Below are positions 8,773 through 19,400 of a DNA stretch of 64,000 bases, one piece after another; positions within the stretch are counted from its first letter, which is position 1; each line of letters opens with the position of its first letter. The stretch is from Methanobacteriota archaeon (GTDB lineage Archaea; Thermoplasmatota; Poseidoniia; Poseidoniales; Thalassarchaeaceae), in the NCBI GenBank assembly GCA_016845365.1, contig JAERST010000013.1, positions 1 through 64,000 of the forward strand. Direction: 5' to 3'. The notes under the pieces were generated by a model. It saw only the letters and a program-made list of their open reading frames with translations. It was not told the origin of the DNA and ran no database searches. Position numbers and translations under genes: made by a program.

Positions 8773-10043
8773 ATGCGAATGATGTCGCCATTCTCGACCT
8801 CGTGGTCGGCACCGATGACGCGCCCACTGCGCGCATCGGTGGCGCGGATGAATCCGTCTCCAAGGTCAGTGTGAACCGCGTAGGCAAGCCCCTTTGCAGT
8901 GGTTCCTTCGGCGATGAGGATGGCGTCTGGTAGAACGTTCCCATCGCCATCTACCCAATGGGTTTCGTCTTGCACAGGGTATGCGACTCGTCGGTTCAGC
9001 CTATCGAAGACGATGTTGCCGACTAGGCCAACGAGTCCTCCCCCTGACCAAGATGTGAGGGACTCTCCTATCGATGCGAGAGCTGCCCTTTGAGCTTCGG
9101 AGAGTTTATTCTCACCCTCGGCCGAGATTGTGAATTCAGTTTGTCCAGGCCGGTGCTCGATCAGTCCTGCCGCACTGGCGCGGCTGAGTGCGAGTTCTGC
9201 CTCAGCGCTAGATGGGACGAGTATTCCACCGCTGGATTCGACGAGCGCTGCGAGTTCTTGCCAAGCATCCTCAGGCGCTCGGTCAGCTTTGTTGGCCGCG
9301 ATGCAGATCGGGAATAGCGCAGTCCTAACCGACTTTGCAAGCGTGGTCAATTCAGCCTGCCCCCAATCCCAAGGCACTCCGGCATCGGGGTGCTGCGAGC
9401 CTACAGCAGCGATTGCAGCAATCACTTGGGCCTCGCTGGCACCGATGCCGCTCAATTGCTCATGCAGATAGGTTGCCAGCGCTTTCTCCCCCTCAGATTG
9501 AACTCGTCGGGCGCCGCGCTGCCAACTCGACTCGATTATTCCACGAATCCACGCGTCGAGTTCACCAAGTAAGAATTCGTGTTCCTCAACCGGATTCGAA
9601 CCTCCCTCTCCAACAGGATTGCCCTCAAGATCGGTCGAACCCGATACATCGACGACTTGGATGAGAGCATCACAACGGGCGAGGTCAGAGAGGAATTGGT
9701 TCCCTCGCCCGCGCCCTTCGTGAGCACCCGGGACCAACCCAGCCACATCGACGAGGGTTACAGGAACCAATCGATTGTGGCCAACACAAGAGCCGGTATT
9801 TGGAGTGCAAATACTGCCTGCGCGAGGGTCGTCTGAACTCGTCGCCTCAAGCCGTCCATCAGCCTCGCGCCTCTCCCTCAGTGCCGCGCAGGCACACGGT
9901 TCTCGTAGTGGAATCCAAGCCACACCGACATTCGGTTCTATCGTCGTAAATGGATAATTGGCGATGTCCACAGGAGTCTGAGTCAGAGCCGAGAATGTCG
10001 TGGACTTACCCACATTCGGCTTGCCGACCAGTCCAATCCTCAT
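8757..10043 (-). CDS. Redox-regulated/translation-associated GTPase, YchF/OLA1 family
   Basis: MRIGLVGKPNVGKSTTFSALTQ, NYPFTTIEPNVGVAW, LVDVAGLVPGAHEGRGRGNQFLSDLARCDALIQVVD; TGS-like C terminus. Confidence 0.92.
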   Translation of the reverse strand: MRIGLVGKPNVGKSTTFSALTQTPVDIANYPFTTIEPNVGVAWIPLREPCACAALRERREADGRLEATSSDDPRAGSICTPNTGSCVGHNRLVPVTLVDVAGLVPGAHEGRGRGNQFLSDLARCDALIQVVDVSGSTDLEGNPVGEGGSNPVEEHEFLLGELDAWIRGIIESSWQRGARRVQSEGEKALATYLHEQLSGIGASEAQVIAAIAAVGSQHPDAGVPWDWGQAELTTLAKSVRTALFPICIAANKADRAPEDAWQELAALVESSGGILVPSSAEAELALSRASAAGLIEHRPGQTEFTISAEGENKLSEAQRAALASIGESLTSWSGGGLVGLVGNIVFDRLNRRVAYPVQDETHWVDGDGNVLPDAILIAEGTTAKGLAYAVHTDLGDGFIRATDARSGRVIGADHEVENGDIIRIHAKS

Positions 10044-10128
10044 ACAATCCCCTGTATCCAACTCGGGCGTTCAGCCCTCAACTTGACGGTCCACCAATTT
10101 GGCCGCCCGAGTAATTCGCCGCTAGTGA

Positions 10129-11802
10129 TCAGAGGTCGGTCGCAGAACCAGCCTCATCCGACTCGCCGACCGGCACGACGACTGTGTCCATTCCAGCGCC
10201 AGAGCCGAGGATTCGAGCCACAGTCGTCGCCGTAGCGAGATTGTAGGTGTCCGCCTCGAGGCTCGAGGCGTCCTCACTGCCCTCACCGACAATGTTCCCG
10301 CGGAATAGACCGCTGACCATGTTCAGGCAGTGCAGAATCATTGCAATCACTACGAAGTAGAAGATTACCGAGCCTGCCACAGACAATTCGTGAGCCAGGC
10401 TCGATGGGTCCTCGACGCCAGCGTCGAGTAGAGCCATGTCGATGGCGTTCGAGGTCAAAGTAACCATCAATCCCAACAAAACGCCGCCCGACATCAGCCA
10501 GAAAGCAGTGCGTGCGCGGCTTGCAGAAGCCAACTCGCGCCCAGTAATCGACGGGTAAAGAGCCAGAACCGCACCGAAATTCAACGGCACCAAAACGGCC
10601 CAGCGGCCCATCTCATCGATGGTTGCCGCAAGCCCGGTCAAAGCATCGGTGCCGGAGACTGAATCAGTCTGAATGAACAAAGCACCAACAAAGACCGGCA
10701 CCATCGCCATCACACCGAGATTCATCTCAGCCAATCCAGCCCCGTTAGGGTTGGAACCAGAAGAATCCCCACCGCGCATAGTCAACATCACATTTGCACA
10801 GAAGGCAATCACCGGAATTGCAGCGAGTGCAAGCAAGAAGCTCGAGACAACCATGTCCGATTGTCCCATCGCCATCTCGCCAGCATCCAAGCCGAACAAG
10901 TCAGCGACCAGCTTTCCATCGCGGGCACCGAGCGGCTGCAGAGTGAACAGTCCACCGAGCAAGGTCGCGCCAACCAAAGTGCGCGACCAAAGCGCATTGC
11001 CGCTCGCAACGCTGGCAGCGTAGAGAACGATTCCAGCCGTCGACATGAAGAAGAATCCACCAGATTGCAAGCGGTACATCAACCACTGACCATCGCCATC
11101 GGTAATCGCGCCGGTGACAATTCCAGCGACCAAATTGAATGACTCAGCCATCAATCCAAACAGAATCAACCAAGCCGGCGCAGAGACCGAACCAGCACGG
11201 TTCGCCAATGTCAAAAGTTGGTTAATCACAATCGCTGCAACAGCCAACACGTGAATTCCAGTGCCAATAACCAGCACCTTAATTCCCAAAATTTCGGGGG
11301 CGTGCGAGCCGATTATCATCACTACAACCGACCCCGAGTAAAGGAAGGAGACGAGGGTGCCGTTGCGCTCACTCGCCAAATCGGTGCCTAGCAACTTCGG
11401 CAAAACGTGCAATCCACAACCGATGATCGCCATCGACACACCGCCGAAGATAGTCACGGCCTTGCCGGTAGCAGCAAGAGTCTCGGCGGTCGGGTCGTAA
11501 CCCCATGCACCGAGTGAATGCAAAGCGGTAGGGTCGTGAGCCAGCCACAGACCCTCGAAAGTAAACAGCCCACCGAGCATCAACCACAGGGCTGACTGAA
11601 CAATCCATGCTCGTGCCGCAGAGCCTGAACGGCCCTCCACCAATTCGATTCCAGGACCAAGGGCCTTCTCGAGCATGAACATCCCCATGCCACGAGCGAC
11701 GTCGGAGAATATCCACAGGCCACGGTGAACGAGGACGTAGAAGATGAGGGCGCAAGCCCAGAAAACTGTGAGAGTTGAGAGTACCGAATCCATCATGACC
11801 AC
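10129..11802 (-). CDS. Multi-TM membrane protein, possibly a divergent heme-copper oxidase subunit I-like protein
   Basis: 557 aa, about 12 hydrophobic segments; GLHVLPKLLGTDLASERNGTLVSFLY resembles the HCO-I TM II-III region; canonical heme-ligand His not evident. Confidence 0.4.
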   Translation of the reverse strand: MVMMDSVLSTLTVFWACALIFYVLVHRGLWIFSDVARGMGMFMLEKALGPGIELVEGRSGSAARAWIVQSALWLMLGGLFTFEGLWLAHDPTALHSLGAWGYDPTAETLAATGKAVTIFGGVSMAIIGCGLHVLPKLLGTDLASERNGTLVSFLYSGSVVVMIIGSHAPEILGIKVLVIGTGIHVLAVAAIVINQLLTLANRAGSVSAPAWLILFGLMAESFNLVAGIVTGAITDGDGQWLMYRLQSGGFFFMSTAGIVLYAASVASGNALWSRTLVGATLLGGLFTLQPLGARDGKLVADLFGLDAGEMAMGQSDMVVSSFLLALAAIPVIAFCANVMLTMRGGDSSGSNPNGAGLAEMNLGVMAMVPVFVGALFIQTDSVSGTDALTGLAATIDEMGRWAVLVPLNFGAVLALYPSITGRELASASRARTAFWLMSGGVLLGLMVTLTSNAIDMALLDAGVEDPSSLAHELSVAGSVIFYFVVIAMILHCLNMVSGLFRGNIVGEGSEDASSLEADTYNLATATTVARILGSGAGMDTVVVPVGESDEAGSATDL

Positions 11803-11803
11803 C

Positions 11804-12082
11804 TCACTCGCGAGTTGCCTCCGTAATCATCGTCGCAACAATCGCAAACATTCCGAAGGTCGCTCCGAGGATGAAGAACCAGATTCCGCCGGTTAATGCG
11901 CCGAAGGTTTCGAAGTCCGAAATTACTGGATAATCCTGACCGGGGTAGAGGATGCTGAAGACCACCATGAAGATGAGAGCGGAGACCAAAGCTCCGACCA
12001 ATATCACCCTTGAAGCCGCGGGTTCGTTATCGCCTTGCAGAAATCCGTCGTCATTTGTCATGCTGACACCACTGACCCACAA
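11804..12082 (-). CDS. Small membrane protein, likely co-transcribed with the 10129-11802 gene
   Basis: 92 aa, two hydrophobic segments; stop is immediately upstream of the next gene's start. Confidence 0.5.
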   Translation of the reverse strand: MWVSGVSMTNDDGFLQGDNEPAASRVILVGALVSALIFMVVFSILYPGQDYPVISDFETFGALTGGIWFFILGATFGMFAIVATMITEATRE

Positions 12083-12131
12083 AACTTCGTGGGCAGACCG
12101 ACCACCGGAGATTTGCCCTTAAGCATTGGGC

Positions 12132-12148
12132 GAGGGACGTAGTCCCTC
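12132..12148. terminator. Hairpin downstream of RaSEA
   Basis: GAGGGAC-GTA-GTCCCTC perfect inverted repeat just after the 3' end of the minus-strand gene at 12152. Confidence 0.4.
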
Positions 12149-12151
12149 ACC

Positions 12152-13291
12152 TCAGGGCGCTCGCATTAGGTCAACGCGGTTGCCTCTGCGGTCGCGCCCT
12201 GTACCGAGGGGCGTCGGGAGCGAGAGATCTGAGGAGATTTCTGAGCTCCAGACGGCTTTACAATCGCAGTCTAATCCTTTGAATTCGGCTAATTCTCGTG
12301 AGACTGAGTAGCGTTCGATTGCGGCGACCACATGCTTGTCGCATTGGCCGCAATTGTGGGCGCCGCGGATTTTTCCGCCCGCGGTTGGATGTACGATGAT
12401 GCGGGCGTCGTCGTCGACGGTCGCTTCGTGGGTTCTCTGAATCATTTCGACGAGCGACCATAGCCATGGCGGGCGGTATTCGCGATTGCGGAAGAGTCGG
12501 TCGACGATGGTTCGATTTTGGATGTTCATTGGGTTGATCGATACCTCGTCGGATAGCGGGGCGACTTCGACGAGCCACTTTGAGGTGTGTTCGAGAGCGT
12601 CGCCCTCGCTCATGAATGGGGGCTTGAAAATTAGGTAGGTTTTGACTCGAAGACCGTTGGCGCGCAAGTCTTCTACAGACTTGCGCCAGGTCTTCGTTGA
12701 GAAGCCTTTGTTGACGTGAAATCGCAGCACTGCGTCGTCGTAGGCTTCGAGTCCAATCGCTACTGTCGTGTTTGGATTGTGATTTGCGAGGAAGGCGAGT
12801 TTCTCCGGTTTGCACATGTGAGCTTGGGCTTCGACGATGAGGTGCAGGCCTCGTTCGTGGGTCTCGCGGAGGACGTGTTCCTGCCATTCGACAGGGTTCT
12901 CTTGGTCTTCGAAGAATGTCCCCGAGGTGTAGACCTTGACCATGCTACAACCATCGAAGTCCTTGGTTTGCTTCTTGGCGTATTCCCATTGTGCGAAGAG
13001 GTCGTCTGCTGTGACATCATCGCGAACGTCGTTGAAGTATCCGCAGAAGGTACAACCGGATTTCCACCACCAAGCGCAGCCGCGAGTTCGCAAAATCACC
13101 GTCGCGGCTTGGCAAGGAGTCCCATCGGGCATGCGCTCGGGTGTGACGTAGACGGTTGCGGGCTTGCTCGCGTCCCACGATTCTCTGCGGGCGATGGACT
13201 CAGCTGTGTTCTCGGGCGCCTTGACCAGATGGTGGACCTTGACGGCGGGCGAGCCGTCGCCCATCATGCCGCACGCTTGAGCCATATCCAT
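12152..13291 (-). CDS. Archaeosine biosynthesis radical SAM protein (RaSEA-like)
   Basis: RTRGCAWWWKSGCTFCGYFND (C-x7-C-x2-C) radical SAM cluster; IGLEAYDD, INPMNIQN and HNCGQCD motifs; start placed at MDMAQACG. Confidence 0.8.
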   Translation of the reverse strand: MDMAQACGMMGDGSPAVKVHHLVKAPENTAESIARRESWDASKPATVYVTPERMPDGTPCQAATVILRTRGCAWWWKSGCTFCGYFNDVRDDVTADDLFAQWEYAKKQTKDFDGCSMVKVYTSGTFFEDQENPVEWQEHVLRETHERGLHLIVEAQAHMCKPEKLAFLANHNPNTTVAIGLEAYDDAVLRFHVNKGFSTKTWRKSVEDLRANGLRVKTYLIFKPPFMSEGDALEHTSKWLVEVAPLSDEVSINPMNIQNRTIVDRLFRNREYRPPWLWSLVEMIQRTHEATVDDDARIIVHPTAGGKIRGAHNCGQCDKHVVAAIERYSVSRELAEFKGLDCDCKAVWSSEISSDLSLPTPLGTGRDRRGNRVDLMRAP

Positions 13292-13372
13292 TCGGCTGTC
13301 GGGCTCGTCTTGATTGTGCCGCCGTGCCAAATTTGATGACCGATGCGCCTCGACAGGGTTCGGGGTGGGTGA

Positions 13373-14092
13373 GTGAAGTCGTTTGAGTTGGTCCAGAACT
13401 TTCTCACCTTGCTCATCGTTCCCTTCCTCGCAGCGGTAGTCGGGATTGCTTCTGCGCCCGCGGTCTGGATGTTTCTCGAGGCGCGGGCGCTGCTCGTCAA
13501 GCAGGAATATTGGGTCGAGATTCTCGGTACGAGCCTTGCCCTCGGAATGGCTTGTATGATCTGGGGAACTACCTTGGTGATGCTGAGCGGATTCCTTGGG
13601 GGTTTGTTCCGACCACGCTTGGAACCGGGGCGCTACCCTCTGCGTTCCTTCGTCACGATTCAATGGGCGTGGTCGATGATTTTCCATCGGATTGCGCTGC
13701 TTTTCCTCAAGACTCTGGTCCCCTCATTCATGGGTACTGCCTACTATCGCATGTCGGGTGCGAAGATTGGTTCTGGTTGTCAAATCAATACTGAGAATCT
13801 CAACGACGCGGGGTCGGTTGTCATCGGTGACCGCGTCGTTATTGGTGGCCACGCGGTCATCAATGCACATCTAGTCGAGCGTGGCGAATTGGTCATGGCT
13901 CCGGTCAAGATTGGTGATGATGCGTTGATTGGAGCCAACTCGACCGTCCAGCCCGGATGTACGATTGGCGCTGGAGCGGTCGTCGCCAATAAGGCGGTAC
14001 TTGCGAAGTGGACCGAGATTCCGCCGGGCGAAATCTGGGGCGGAATTCCCGCCAAGTGCATCCGCCTTGCCGACGGTTCAAAACCGCAGTGA
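13373..14092 (+). CDS. Membrane-anchored acyltransferase with left-handed beta-helix (hexapeptide repeats)
   Basis: N-terminal TM helices, then IGSGCQINTENLNDAGSVVIGDRVVIGGHAVIN...GAGAVVANKAV...GIPAK. Confidence 0.8.
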   Translation: MKSFELVQNFLTLLIVPFLAAVVGIASAPAVWMFLEARALLVKQEYWVEILGTSLALGMACMIWGTTLVMLSGFLGGLFRPRLEPGRYPLRSFVTIQWAWSMIFHRIALLFLKTLVPSFMGTAYYRMSGAKIGSGCQINTENLNDAGSVVIGDRVVIGGHAVINAHLVERGELVMAPVKIGDDALIGANSTVQPGCTIGAGAVVANKAVLAKWTEIPPGEIWGGIPAKCIRLADGSKPQ

Positions 14093-14172
14093 AACTGCTG
14101 TGGCTTGAGTGCGAAATGCTGCGCAGTAGCGCGATTTAGTTGATTTGAGCCGAGAGCGGGTCTCGCCGAGAA

Positions 14173-14799
14173 TCACTCGTCGTCGACTTCTTCTTCGGGC
14201 TCGTCTGCAGCCATCTCTTCTGCTGCATCGGCTGCCGCCTCAAGCGCCTCATCCATGCGCTCGCGGAAGGTAGCCTGCTTGAGTTCCTGCTCCCGAATCG
14301 CTTCGATGGCCGCATCGATCATATCGTAGCGGGTCTGAATCGCTGTGCTGAGGTCTTCGAAGAGCTTCATGTGTTGAGCATACCAATCGTCGCGAGCGGT
14401 CAATTGACCCTTGGCAACGCGCAGAGCCTCATCGAGGTCTTCTGCGACTTCGAAAACGCGACCGAGGCGAGCCGATTCGCGAGTGTACATCTCTTCCATC
14501 TTCTGCAATTCCGGCTCGAGGTGCTTTACTCGCTGAGAGTTCTTCGCACCATCGAGCTCGAGGTCGCGGATTCGGTTATCCTTCTCCGAAAGTAGACCCT
14601 CAAGTCCCTCTCGCTCGATCTCTTTCTCGATGGCCTCCTTCTCGAGGACATCGATCACCGCATCCTTCTCGTCGGAGGCCTCTTTGAGCGCGGAATATCC
14701 GGCGTAGAGTTTGTCCAGACGGTCCTTCTCCTTGACCAGATCCTCCTCCAATTGGCGGATTCGCAACTCAGGCGAAGCGCTGGTGTCTTCATCGCTCAT
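14173..14799 (-). CDS. Coiled-coil acidic protein of unknown function
   Basis: Glu/Lys/Leu-rich heptad-like sequence; start at MSDEDTSAS. Confidence 0.65.
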   Translation of the reverse strand: MSDEDTSASPELRIRQLEEDLVKEKDRLDKLYAGYSALKEASDEKDAVIDVLEKEAIEKEIEREGLEGLLSEKDNRIRDLELDGAKNSQRVKHLEPELQKMEEMYTRESARLGRVFEVAEDLDEALRVAKGQLTARDDWYAQHMKLFEDLSTAIQTRYDMIDAAIEAIREQELKQATFRERMDEALEAAADAAEEMAADEPEEEVDDE

Positions 14800-14944
14800 G
14801 AGGGTCCCTCGCCACCTTCGACACTCGGCCCCGCTATAATTGCGGCGGAGCGATTGTTCTGCGAATTCGCGGTTGGAAAGTCCACGTAGCCGCCTCAGAA
14901 AAGGCAAATCTGCTCTGCCAAAGGCCGGCTATGGCGGCTCTGAC

Positions 14945-16357
14945 TCACTCGCAAAGTGCGGCTACGGCTGCTGCTAGCGCCACATTCAATCGCTTTGAGT
15001 GTGGAATATGCAATTTCTCGTCCGGACCATGGGCATTATTGCCCGGTCCGGCCGACCCCGTGCAAAGGAAACAGGCATCAGGGAATTTATTCTGAATCAT
15101 CGCCATGAATGGAATCGTTCCGCCAATCCATGTCGCCATCGGAGGGAATCCGGTCAGGTGCTTGCAAGCTTCCTCGAGTGCAGCCGCAACCCCTTCGTGC
15201 ATCGGCGGAGCGTGGAATCCATCAGCAGGCTCGGTGGCATGGTAGGTCACTTCCGCTCCGTATGGCGGGTCGGCCTCGAGGGTTTCTTTGATGATGGCCT
15301 GAACCTCCTCGGCCTTGACACCGGGTGGGATTCGGAAACTCAGTTTCAGGTCGGTATTGGTTCGCAGGACATTGCCTGCGGTCTGCACCGGTGGCATTCC
15401 ATCGGCGCCGATGACTCCCATCGCTGGTCGCCAATTGACATCGAGAAGAATTTGGTCGGCGCCGCGAGTCTGCGGTTCTAGCGAATCGACCACTGGCAGA
15501 CTCTTCCACAAGGCATCTCCGAGAATTTCGCCGAGGGCTGCGGCCTCGGCGCGAATCTTGTCTGAAATATCGACGTGCATCTCTGGAATCAAGATTCGAC
15601 CGGTCTGACTATCCTCGACTCGATCGAGCAACATTCGCTGAATCCTGAACGAGGATGGAATCGCACCTCCTGACATCCCAGAGTGTACGCCCTCGTGCGA
15701 GACGCGCACGCTGAGATTACCAGCGACGAGGCCTCGCAAAGCCTCGGTAACCCAGATGTGGTCATATGTCGGCCCACCGCTATCGAGCACGACAATTAGG
15801 TCGGGCGAGCCAAGTTCCTCGGTTAGCGCATCGAGGTACGGAGGCAGATCGAATGAGCCCGACTCCTCGCAAGTCTCGATTAGGAATGTCGCCTTCGGGT
15901 GCGGGATTCCAGCCTCCTGAAGAAGGCGAATAGCAGCCACGCAGAGATAACCTCCGTAACCGTCGTCGACGGCGCCGCGTCCGAACAAAAATGGCTCGCG
16001 GCGCACCGCTTTCAGTGGATGAAGTCCCTCCGACCACAGTTCAGGTCGGCTCGGTTGTTTATCCAAATGTGAGTAGAACAAAACCTCGCCGGGGCCGGTG
16101 CCTTCAATCGTCACCAAGAGCACCGGCGAATGGTCGCCGATTCGATGAGTTTCATGGCTCATACCCTCAAGGCCTTGAGCCTCGAGCCATCCAGTGAAGA
16201 GTTCGATCGTTTCTTGCAAATCGCCCTTGGCATCCCAGTCGGGTTCGAACATCGGTGAGAGTGCATGAATTTCGATGAATTCTGAGAGGCTGGGCAAAAT
16301 CGACTGCTCCCAGATTCGCTCAGCGTTTTCTGTCAGGCTATCGATGTCGACGCTCAT
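14945..16357 (-). CDS. M20 family metallopeptidase (ArgE/DapE/CNDP-like)
   Basis: LFYSHLDKQP, GRGAVDDGYGG, ETCEESGS, GTIPFMA and GPGNNAHGPDE motifs. Confidence 0.9.
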   Translation of the reverse strand: MSVDIDSLTENAERIWEQSILPSLSEFIEIHALSPMFEPDWDAKGDLQETIELFTGWLEAQGLEGMSHETHRIGDHSPVLLVTIEGTGPGEVLFYSHLDKQPSRPELWSEGLHPLKAVRREPFLFGRGAVDDGYGGYLCVAAIRLLQEAGIPHPKATFLIETCEESGSFDLPPYLDALTEELGSPDLIVVLDSGGPTYDHIWVTEALRGLVAGNLSVRVSHEGVHSGMSGGAIPSSFRIQRMLLDRVEDSQTGRILIPEMHVDISDKIRAEAAALGEILGDALWKSLPVVDSLEPQTRGADQILLDVNWRPAMGVIGADGMPPVQTAGNVLRTNTDLKLSFRIPPGVKAEEVQAIIKETLEADPPYGAEVTYHATEPADGFHAPPMHEGVAAALEEACKHLTGFPPMATWIGGTIPFMAMIQNKFPDACFLCTGSAGPGNNAHGPDEKLHIPHSKRLNVALAAAVAALCE

Positions 16358-16415
16358 GGCTCCGGCTGAACGCGTTGGCAAATGGATTCTTCCCCCCGCT
16401 CGCTTCGTCGCTCGC

Positions 16416-19400
16416 TCAGGCTTCAAGGTCCTCTTCCGCCTCTTCCAAAGGTCCGCAAATCGGTAGGTCACCCCTGCTGAATGGGCACATGGCACAGATG
16501 TGTGATTCGGATGCTGGGCGGCGCTGGAATTGGGCGAGTGGTAGCTCTGTTGCGAGTTCCATTCGCGCCGCTTGGGCTAGAATTTCGTCTATCTCGGCCT
16601 GGGCTTGGGCGAACATTTCGGCCGGATAGACGACGAGGCGGCCGGTGAGACCGACTAGAATTGCCGGCCGCTCGACTCTTCGACGCTGGCCTTCTGGCCG
16701 CGTCGCTTCCATCTTCTCCAAGGCTCGGTGATAGAGGGCTAATTGTAATCGATGATGGAGCAGCATCTCGGTTTCCGCTTGGCTTGCGGGTTCTGTTCCC
16801 TCGATTCCAATAGTTTGGAGGAGCGGTCCAGAGCCGTCGAGAATGCTCGCCGCTTGCTCGGTCTTGAGGTCGATTGGGCGGATCGAGGACGAACCATCGG
16901 CGTGGGATGAACAGAGGACGAGGTCGATGGAACCGTCCATGTCCACCCTCGCTGTTTCGATGCTCGCCAATTCTTCGATACCGTCTGGTGTCCAGCGGGT
17001 TCTGGGGACTTGCTCAAATGCCACTTGATTGGAAATTGTGAATGGGTATTCTGTTCGCAATCCTTCGACTCTTTCGCCTTCGATTTCTTCGGATTGTGTA
17101 AGGCGGCCGACGATGCCGTCCTCGATTCGCTGCAGCATCGTCGTGACGACTTGCTGAGTCTTCGCCTCGTCGACTCCGCGGGGTAGCAACTCTGCGAAGA
17201 CCTCTGCTAGCAAATCTTGGTCTAGCAGTCTGCTGGGGTTTGGTTTTGACCAAATTTCGGGTAATGGGATTGATGGTGCGGCCCCTTTGGGGCCGGGGTT
17301 GCCGATTCCCACCTCGAGCATTCTGTGGACGAGGAGACCCAATTGGGTTGGAATCGGCAGGTCTGCGTGGGTCGAATCGGGGTCGCTATCTTGAGTTCCG
17401 CCGGGGCTTAGGCCGGGGCTCAGGCCAGGGGCGAATCCGGGTTCGTAGTCGGGCTCGTCTAGCAGTTTGGCCGAGCGGGGGTCTTCCTCGTCGTTGTCGA
17501 CGAGTTGGGCGGCGGCGATCGCATCTGGTTTGAGGCCGCCGCGCGTCTCGAACCAATGTCTGCGCGGACAGGCGTCGATCTTCGACAGGCGATGAGGTGC
17601 GAGACGGATCCGAGCGCCTGTCGAGACCCGCGTGGAGAGTTCGACTGGCTCGACACGCGGGTCATTTGCTGCTTGGTTGAGCATTGTTTGGCGAACGAGG
17701 GGGGAGTGGAGAACATCCTCGTCCTCTTCCTCACCGCGCAGACAATCTGGATGATGGTAGACCGCCATGCCATTCTTCGGGTGGCCCGCCTCCTCTGCTC
17801 GCAGCCAAGCATCAGCTTGCAATTCGGCAGGATTGAGCAGGTGGTCAGGGCCGTTTTCTGATTCCAGCGGGTGTGAATGGTCGTCGTCTTCGGGCGAGAC
17901 CCAAGGCGAATCGTCTGATTCCTCACCCCTTCGATGCGAGCCCTGTCTAAGTGATTCTAAACACATTTGGCCCAGTGTGGTCTCGGTGTCTGAGTAGCTC
18001 CATTTCAATTGCAGTCCTTCCCCATCCGACCACTTGGTTTTGTCAGGCGAGCCGACGATAACCAGATGCTTTTCAGCCCGCGTTGCGGCGACGTAGAGGA
18101 GTCGGCGAGCTTCGGCATTTTTGCGCTTTTGAGCGATGCGGCGAGAGTGAATCCACATGGCCGAGAGAGGGTATTCTTTGCCCGGCCATGGAGCTGGGTG
18201 ACCTGCGAAAAATTCTGGATTGACGATTAGCCGAGATTGGTTTTCATTGGTCAGGGTCACCTGCTTTTTGCTGAATAGGTCGGCGATGAATACCACCTTT
18301 GCTTCGAGTCCTTTTGCATTGTGAATCGACATCAATTGCACCGCATCGCGCTCGGGCGTATTCTTGCCTTCAAGCGCCCGACCGACCTGCTCGCGCAGGT
18401 CGCGGAGTCGGTCGGCGATGACGATTGGATCGCCGCCGGCCGAAGCAGAAATCGACCTCACCTCATCGATGAATCGCTCAACATCCTGAACCGCTCCCTC
18501 ATCGCAATGGGCGATGAGTAAGTCGGATTGGTCGATAGTTTCCTCAAGCAAATCGACCAATCGTCCAGCGGCTGCGAGGTCGAGCCAGCGCTGGACCAGA
18601 GCCTGCTGCCGAGTTGTTGCGGCGTGGTCGAGCAGCCGGATCAGCAGGTTTTCGCCAGCCTCGGCTGCGAGGAAGGCTTGCAGGCTCGCATCATCCATCC
18701 CGATGAGGGATGAACGCGCGACCCAAGCCGCGGCAAAGCGGCTCTTGGGTCGCGCAATGAATTGTACTAATCCATCCAATTCGGCGACCACCGGTCGCCG
18801 CATCAAGCCGCCCTCACGGTCGGCTTGAGCAGGAATGTCGTGGTCGCGCAGATGGCGAAGCAGAGCATCGCGAATCTTCGACCTGCTCGCCATCAAGATC
18901 ATGATGTCGCTAAAGCGAATCTGTTCCTCAGACGCGGGCACGACTTCCCAATCCCCATCTGGGCGCATCACGCGCGTGGGGCGGTTCTCAGTCAGCGCTT
19001 TGATGCGCTTTGCAATCATCATCGCTTGTCGCTCGAAAGAATCCGCTTTGCCCGGTCCGAATGGGTCGATGTAAGTCGTCAATTCGGTCGGAGGGTCCTC
19101 GCCTCCATCGTCTCGATCCGGGCAAATCCATTCGAGTGCGCCGGGCTGATGCTCGTTATCGGTGGAAGGCAGCAATCGCTGCGGCTCAGCATAATAATCC
19201 GCATTTGGGAAGAATCGATGGCGGTCCGAGAAGACATCCTCCCACCACTCATTCATCACGTTCAGGAGGTCACCATCGGTGCGGTAATTGATGGTCAGAG
19301 AAATCTCGCCCTCGCGCCGAGCATCAATCTCTCGAGGGTTTAGTGAGGCGACCCCTTCAGTCGTCCCAAACTCAACCCATCCCGTGAGATTGCGCGCGTT

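Noticed and set aside
9579-9836. tRNA-like GGATTCGAACC string near 9590
   Set aside because: Lies inside the YchF GTPase coding region and no acceptor/anticodon arms could be built.
13292-13687. N-terminal extension of the RaSEA ORF
   Set aside because: Low-complexity, Arg/Pro/His-rich translation that overlaps the start of the divergent acyltransferase gene; start at 13291 is more plausible.
18825-19343. Plus-strand ORFs inside the AddA/AddB-like genes
   Set aside because: Fully embedded in conserved helicase/nuclease coding sequence on the other strand; biased translations.
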